Assembly (NCBI GenBank): GCA_007135745.1
Contig: SLIH01000196.1
Coordinates: forward strand, 1-7,432
From: Halomonas sp.
GTDB taxonomy: Bacteria > Pseudomonadota > Gammaproteobacteria > Pseudomonadales > Oleiphilaceae
Length of the DNA stretch: 7,432 nucleotides
Direction: 5' to 3'
The notes below the pieces were generated by a model that had not been told where the DNA came from, did no database searches, and saw nothing but the letters and a program-made list of their open reading frames with translations. Made by a program: the position numbers and the translations under genes. This document shows, one piece after another, positions 5,373 through 7,432 of the stretch (within the stretch, counting starts at the first letter, position 1; every line of letters begins with the position of its first letter).

Positions 5373-5879
5373 TCAAGTCAGCGCCTCGATAACGCGGCGA
5401 CAGACTTCATCCTGGGGGAGTCCGTCGCAGGCGATGGTCACATCCGCATAGTGGTGGTAAAGGGAATGGCGTTCCAGGAACAGGTCTTCGAGACTCTGCT
5501 CCGGGCGCTTGGAGATACCGCGCAGGCTGTAGTCCCCGATGCGCGCACGCACTGTATCCAGCGAGACATCCAGAAACACCACCCGGCTGCTGCCGCGAAG
5601 GTGGGCCATGCCGGCTTCGCTGTAAACCACGCTGCCACCGGTGGCAATGACGTGATCAGTGAGGGTCAGCGAAAGCAGCACACGCTCCTCTTCTTCGCGC
5701 AGGGCATCGTAACCCCGGGTGTCCACAATGGACTGTAGCGTACTCCCGGCTCGCCGCTGGATGAGCAGGTCGGTATCGACAAAATCCTTGCCCGTGGCTT
5801 TGGCCAGCAGGACGCCCACGGTGCTCTTGCCACAGCCCGGCATGCCGATCAGCGCGATGTTGGTTTTCGGTTCGGTCAT
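5373..5879 (-). CDS. Shikimate kinase-family protein
   Basis: A 168-residue P-loop kinase, normal for shikimate kinase, which phosphorylates shikimate at the 3-hydroxyl in the chorismate pathway. The Walker A is GMPGCGKST (12-20). The DTD motif (35-37), Arg61 in ALREEE and Arg137 in ERHSLY match the shikimate-binding residues of AroK/AroL. A lid-like SLRGISKRP segment follows at 118-126. One deviation: the usual ATGGG substrate loop reads ATGGS (Ser83). The start at 5879 (MTEPK) places the P-loop at the usual distance. A longer frame begins with GTG at 5933 but adds an atypical extension. The Shine-Dalgarno is poor (AAGGGG, about 12 bases away). The gene is not next to aroB, so it could be a second copy or a related small-molecule kinase. 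Confidence 0.78.
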   Translation of the reverse strand: MTEPKTNIALIGMPGCGKSTVGVLLAKATGKDFVDTDLLIQRRAGSTLQSIVDTRGYDALREEEERVLLSLTLTDHVIATGGSVVYSEAGMAHLRGSSRVVFLDVSLDTVRARIGDYSLRGISKRPEQSLEDLFLERHSLYHHYADVTIACDGLPQDEVCRRVIEALT

Positions 5880-5972
5880 GGGGGGAGTATGACCCCTTTG
5901 TCCGCATAAGAAACCACTGTGGTCAATTTCCACGGCGTTGAATTGAGATACTGTCCAGCAAGCTCAGTCCGA

Positions 5973-6002
5973 GGCTGAGGGCCGAACTGTCCGGCTTCAG
6001 CC
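5973..6002. repeat. Imperfect inverted repeat upstream of the shikimate kinase-family gene
   Basis: GGCTGA (5973-5978) pairs with TCAGCC (5997-6002), and inside it GCCG pairs with CGGC around a short loop, with a small internal bulge. No T-run follows on either strand, so terminator function is unproven. It lies in the gap between the kinase start (5879) and the cytochrome b561 remnant (stop 6090). That gap holds nothing else I can identify. Confidence 0.3.
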
Positions 6003-6089
6003 CAAGACCGCTTTCCTCTTTATAACTTCCTCAACCCCATATTCGCGGCAGGACATCGGTATGATGCGGGCTTTTGCGGTGCCAGTACG

Positions 6090-6209
6090 TCATAAAAATA
6101 TGTCACGGGCGATGCCCGTAACCAGCTGCCAAAGCAGAAGAGCGGCCATGCCCCAGTGCAGGATACGGCTGACCTGTCCGTACCGATCCCTGTCGTCCCA
6201 AATTGACAT
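6090..6209 (-). pseudogene. Cytochrome b561 N-terminal remnant (39 codons)
   Basis: The frame starts at an ATG preceded by GGAGGG and reads MSIWDDRDRYGQVSRILHWG..., then a hydrophobic helix ending TGIARDIFL and a TGA stop. The RYG-VSR-LHW motif opening into the first membrane helix is characteristic of bacterial di-heme cytochrome b561 proteins (the LHW histidine is a heme ligand in that family), which normally run to about 180 residues with four helices. Everything after the first helix is missing. Frames beyond the stop do not restore a recognisable b561, so a simple frameshift does not explain it; a deletion is more likely. The ATG lies 12 bases after the stop of the short-chain dehydrogenase, so it is probably read through from that gene. 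A functional single-helix peptide is possible but less likely. Confidence 0.6.
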
Positions 6210-6221
6210 GGTCCCTCCAGA

Positions 6222-6986
6222 TCACTGTGCGCAGTAACCCCCATCAACGAGATAGGTGTTGCCGTTGCACCCACCAGCGGCATCAGAGAACAGCATGACC
6301 GCCATGGCAGCGCATTCCTCGTTGGTGACGTAGCGGCCCAGAGGAATGCGGGAGGCGAACATTTCGTGGACCTCGTCCCCGTGGCCCGGTTTAGCCTGAT
6401 CTTCGATCGAACGCATCATGCGGTTGTCCACCGGACCCGGATTGAGCGTATTGACGCGAATACCGTCCGCACCCAGCTCCGCCGCCAGGCAACGCATCAT
6501 GCCGACCACCGCATGCTTGCTGCTGACATAGGGTGACAGGCCAGCGGCGCCACGCAGTCCCGCCACGCTGGAGGTGATTACGATGCTTCCACCACCGGCC
6601 TTTCGCATGGCTGGAATCGCGGCCTCGACACCGTAACGAACACCGTGCACATTGACGTCCAACACTTTGTTCCAGGCTTCATCGGTGCGGCTGTCAAAAG
6701 GCCCCACCTCCCCTTCGATGCCGGCGTTGAGGAAGGCGGCATCCAGACGTCCGAATTTCTCCACAGCAGTGGCAGTCATGCGTTCGTTGTCTTCGCGACG
6801 GGTGACGTCTACCGCAAGACCAACTGCGCGCTCTCCGAGTGATTCGGCAATGGCTTCCACGGGCCCGGCCTCACGGTCAGTAATAACCACACTGGCTCCC
6901 TGAGCGTGTGCCATGCGTGCCGTTGCCTCTCCAATACCGCCTGCACCGCCTGTAATAACGATGACTTTCCCTTGCAGCGAGTTCAT
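6222..6986 (-). CDS. Classical short-chain dehydrogenase/reductase (SDR), probably NAD(H)-dependent
   Basis: A 254-residue cytoplasmic oxidoreductase of classical SDR length. The cofactor motif is TGGAGGIG at 12-19. Asp37 at the end of the second strand (VVITDRE) favours NAD over NADP. The acidic DVT is at 60-62 and NAG at 87-89. The active site is complete: Asn112, Ser140, Tyr153 and Lys157 (YVSSK). The PG motif is in LNPGPVD, and the C-terminus has the usual GNTYLVDGG. The substrate cannot be told; relatives act on sugar, acyl, steroid or terpene alcohols and ketones. AAGGAG lies about five bases before the ATG, and a promoter with an internal palindrome lies at 7033-7061. It sits downstream of the lipase chaperone on the same strand but apparently has its own promoter. 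Its stop is 12 bases before the b561 remnant. Confidence 0.9.
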   Translation of the reverse strand: MNSLQGKVIVITGGAGGIGEATARMAHAQGASVVITDREAGPVEAIAESLGERAVGLAVDVTRREDNERMTATAVEKFGRLDAAFLNAGIEGEVGPFDSRTDEAWNKVLDVNVHGVRYGVEAAIPAMRKAGGGSIVITSSVAGLRGAAGLSPYVSSKHAVVGMMRCLAAELGADGIRVNTLNPGPVDNRMMRSIEDQAKPGHGDEVHEMFASRIPLGRYVTNEECAAMAVMLFSDAAGGCNGNTYLVDGGYCAQ

Positions 6987-7032
6987 TCCGTTCTCCTTTT
7001 CGCTCTATGCAAAAATAAACTGAATGACTCAC

Positions 7033-7061
7033 ATTAACCTGAAATTCAGGCCTGGGGTCAA
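7033..7061 (-). promoter_or_regulatory. Candidate promoter of the SDR gene
   Basis: On the minus strand, TTGACC (7056-7061), a 17-base spacer and GTTAAT (7033-7038). The ATG lies about 45 bases further on, with an A/T-rich leader between. The -35 is good and the -10 moderate. Confidence 0.45.
7038..7050. promoter_or_regulatory. Palindromic operator candidate in the SDR promoter
   Basis: CCTGAAATTCAGG is a perfect 6-1-6 inverted repeat lying between the -35 and -10 elements. A one-base loop cannot form an RNA hairpin, so a protein-binding site is the natural reading. No regulator gene that would bind it is visible in the window. Confidence 0.4.
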
Positions 7062-7092
7062 TAGCAAGGAAAATTAAAGATTAAAACCTCTC

Positions 7093-7432
7093 TCAGCCCT
7101 GCGGCGCCCGGGCTTGATCACGCACCTGGGCTCTCGCCCTGCCCCGGGAATCGAAGTGTTCCTCGCGCAGGCGTTCAATGGCCGCTTCGCGGTCTTCGGA
7201 AGTCAGGCCTTCGGCATTCTCGATACGGCTTCGTTGCTCGGCGTAGCGTTCGTACTGTGCCTCCCATTGAGCGTTCTGCTCGTCAATACGGGCCATACGC
7301 TCGGCCTCTTCCTCACCAACCTGCCGGGCCCGATAAGCCGTGATTTCCGCCTCGGTGGCGCCGGCTTCTCGCATCTCTTCAACCCGCTGCTCCCGCTCGA
7401 CATGGCCGGCGGTACGCTGGCGTACTCCCGTG
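7093..7432 (-). CDS. lif: Lipase secretion chaperone (Lif/LipB foldase), C-terminal part
   Basis: The frame is open to the right edge; 112 C-terminal residues are visible. Lif is a membrane-anchored periplasmic foldase that folds its partner triacylglycerol lipase before type II secretion. The visible part is almost all charged helix: QRVEEMREAG, then ITAYRARQVGEEEAERMARID, an aromatic WEAQYERY helix, and the terminal motif ENAEGLTSEDREAAIERLREEHF. This pattern (L..ERE.AI..LR..HF before a short tail) is characteristic of Lif C-terminal extension domains. In known genomes the lipase gene normally lies just upstream of lif, which here would be to the right of the window. Downstream, 7,092 to 6,987 contains the SDR promoter and no clear terminator. 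Confidence 0.8.
   Translation of the reverse strand, partial: TGVRQRTAGHVEREQRVEEMREAGATEAEITAYRARQVGEEEAERMARIDEQNAQWEAQYERYAEQRSRIENAEGLTSEDREAAIERLREEHFDSRGRARAQVRDQARAPQG

Noticed and set aside
6020..6283. 87-codon minus-strand frame crossing the SDR stop and the b561 remnant
   Set aside because: It overlaps the end of the SDR in a different frame, and the b561 motif with a ribosome-binding site is in another frame. It could hold a few decayed b561 codons at most.

Overview
The window reads as G+C-rich gammaproteobacterial chromosome. The lipase foldase (Lif) end, the NlpC-type lipoprotein and the cytochrome b561 remnant all suggest a marine Pseudomonadota lineage of the Marinobacter/Halomonas/Alcanivorax kind. 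That assignment is inferred from protein style only. No tRNA, rRNA, CRISPR, IS element or phage gene is visible.

Left part (1-2187). The minus strand carries the first 34 residues of a probable voltage-gated-type ion channel, running off the left edge. Behind it lies an NlpC/P60 (C40) lipoprotein endopeptidase. After a roughly 340-base divergent region, which may hold a 60-residue minus-strand ORF, the plus strand encodes a secreted 377-residue protein. Its C-terminal half carries the zinc-site pattern of M15/VanX-like DD-peptidases. The lipoprotein and the M15-like protein therefore both point to peptidoglycan turnover.

Centre (2188-4341). This is a plus-strand ars-like cassette: an ArsR/SmtB repressor, a two-Rossmann FAD/NAD(P) oxidoreductase with a C-terminal tail containing two cysteines, and a 113-residue four-helix membrane protein. 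No arsenite pump, arsenate reductase or methyltransferase is present. An 18-bp dyad with TTCG-N8-CGAA geometry sits at the arsR promoter, and a near copy sits just upstream of the oxidoreductase Shine-Dalgarno. The simplest model is a repressor that controls its own transcription and, separately, the flavoprotein.

Next (4342-5307). A well-formed promoter feeds a roughly 95-base leader with two hairpins that share complementary arms, a 24-codon mini-ORF, and a 265-residue secreted protein of unknown function with four cysteines.

Right part (5308-7432), all minus strand. From right to left: the C-terminal 112 residues of a lipase chaperone, a classical NAD-type short-chain dehydrogenase with its own promoter and a palindrome inside that promoter, a 39-codon cytochrome b561 remnant, and a stand-alone shikimate kinase-family protein. 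The shikimate kinase converges on the 265-residue secreted-protein gene with no clear terminator between them.
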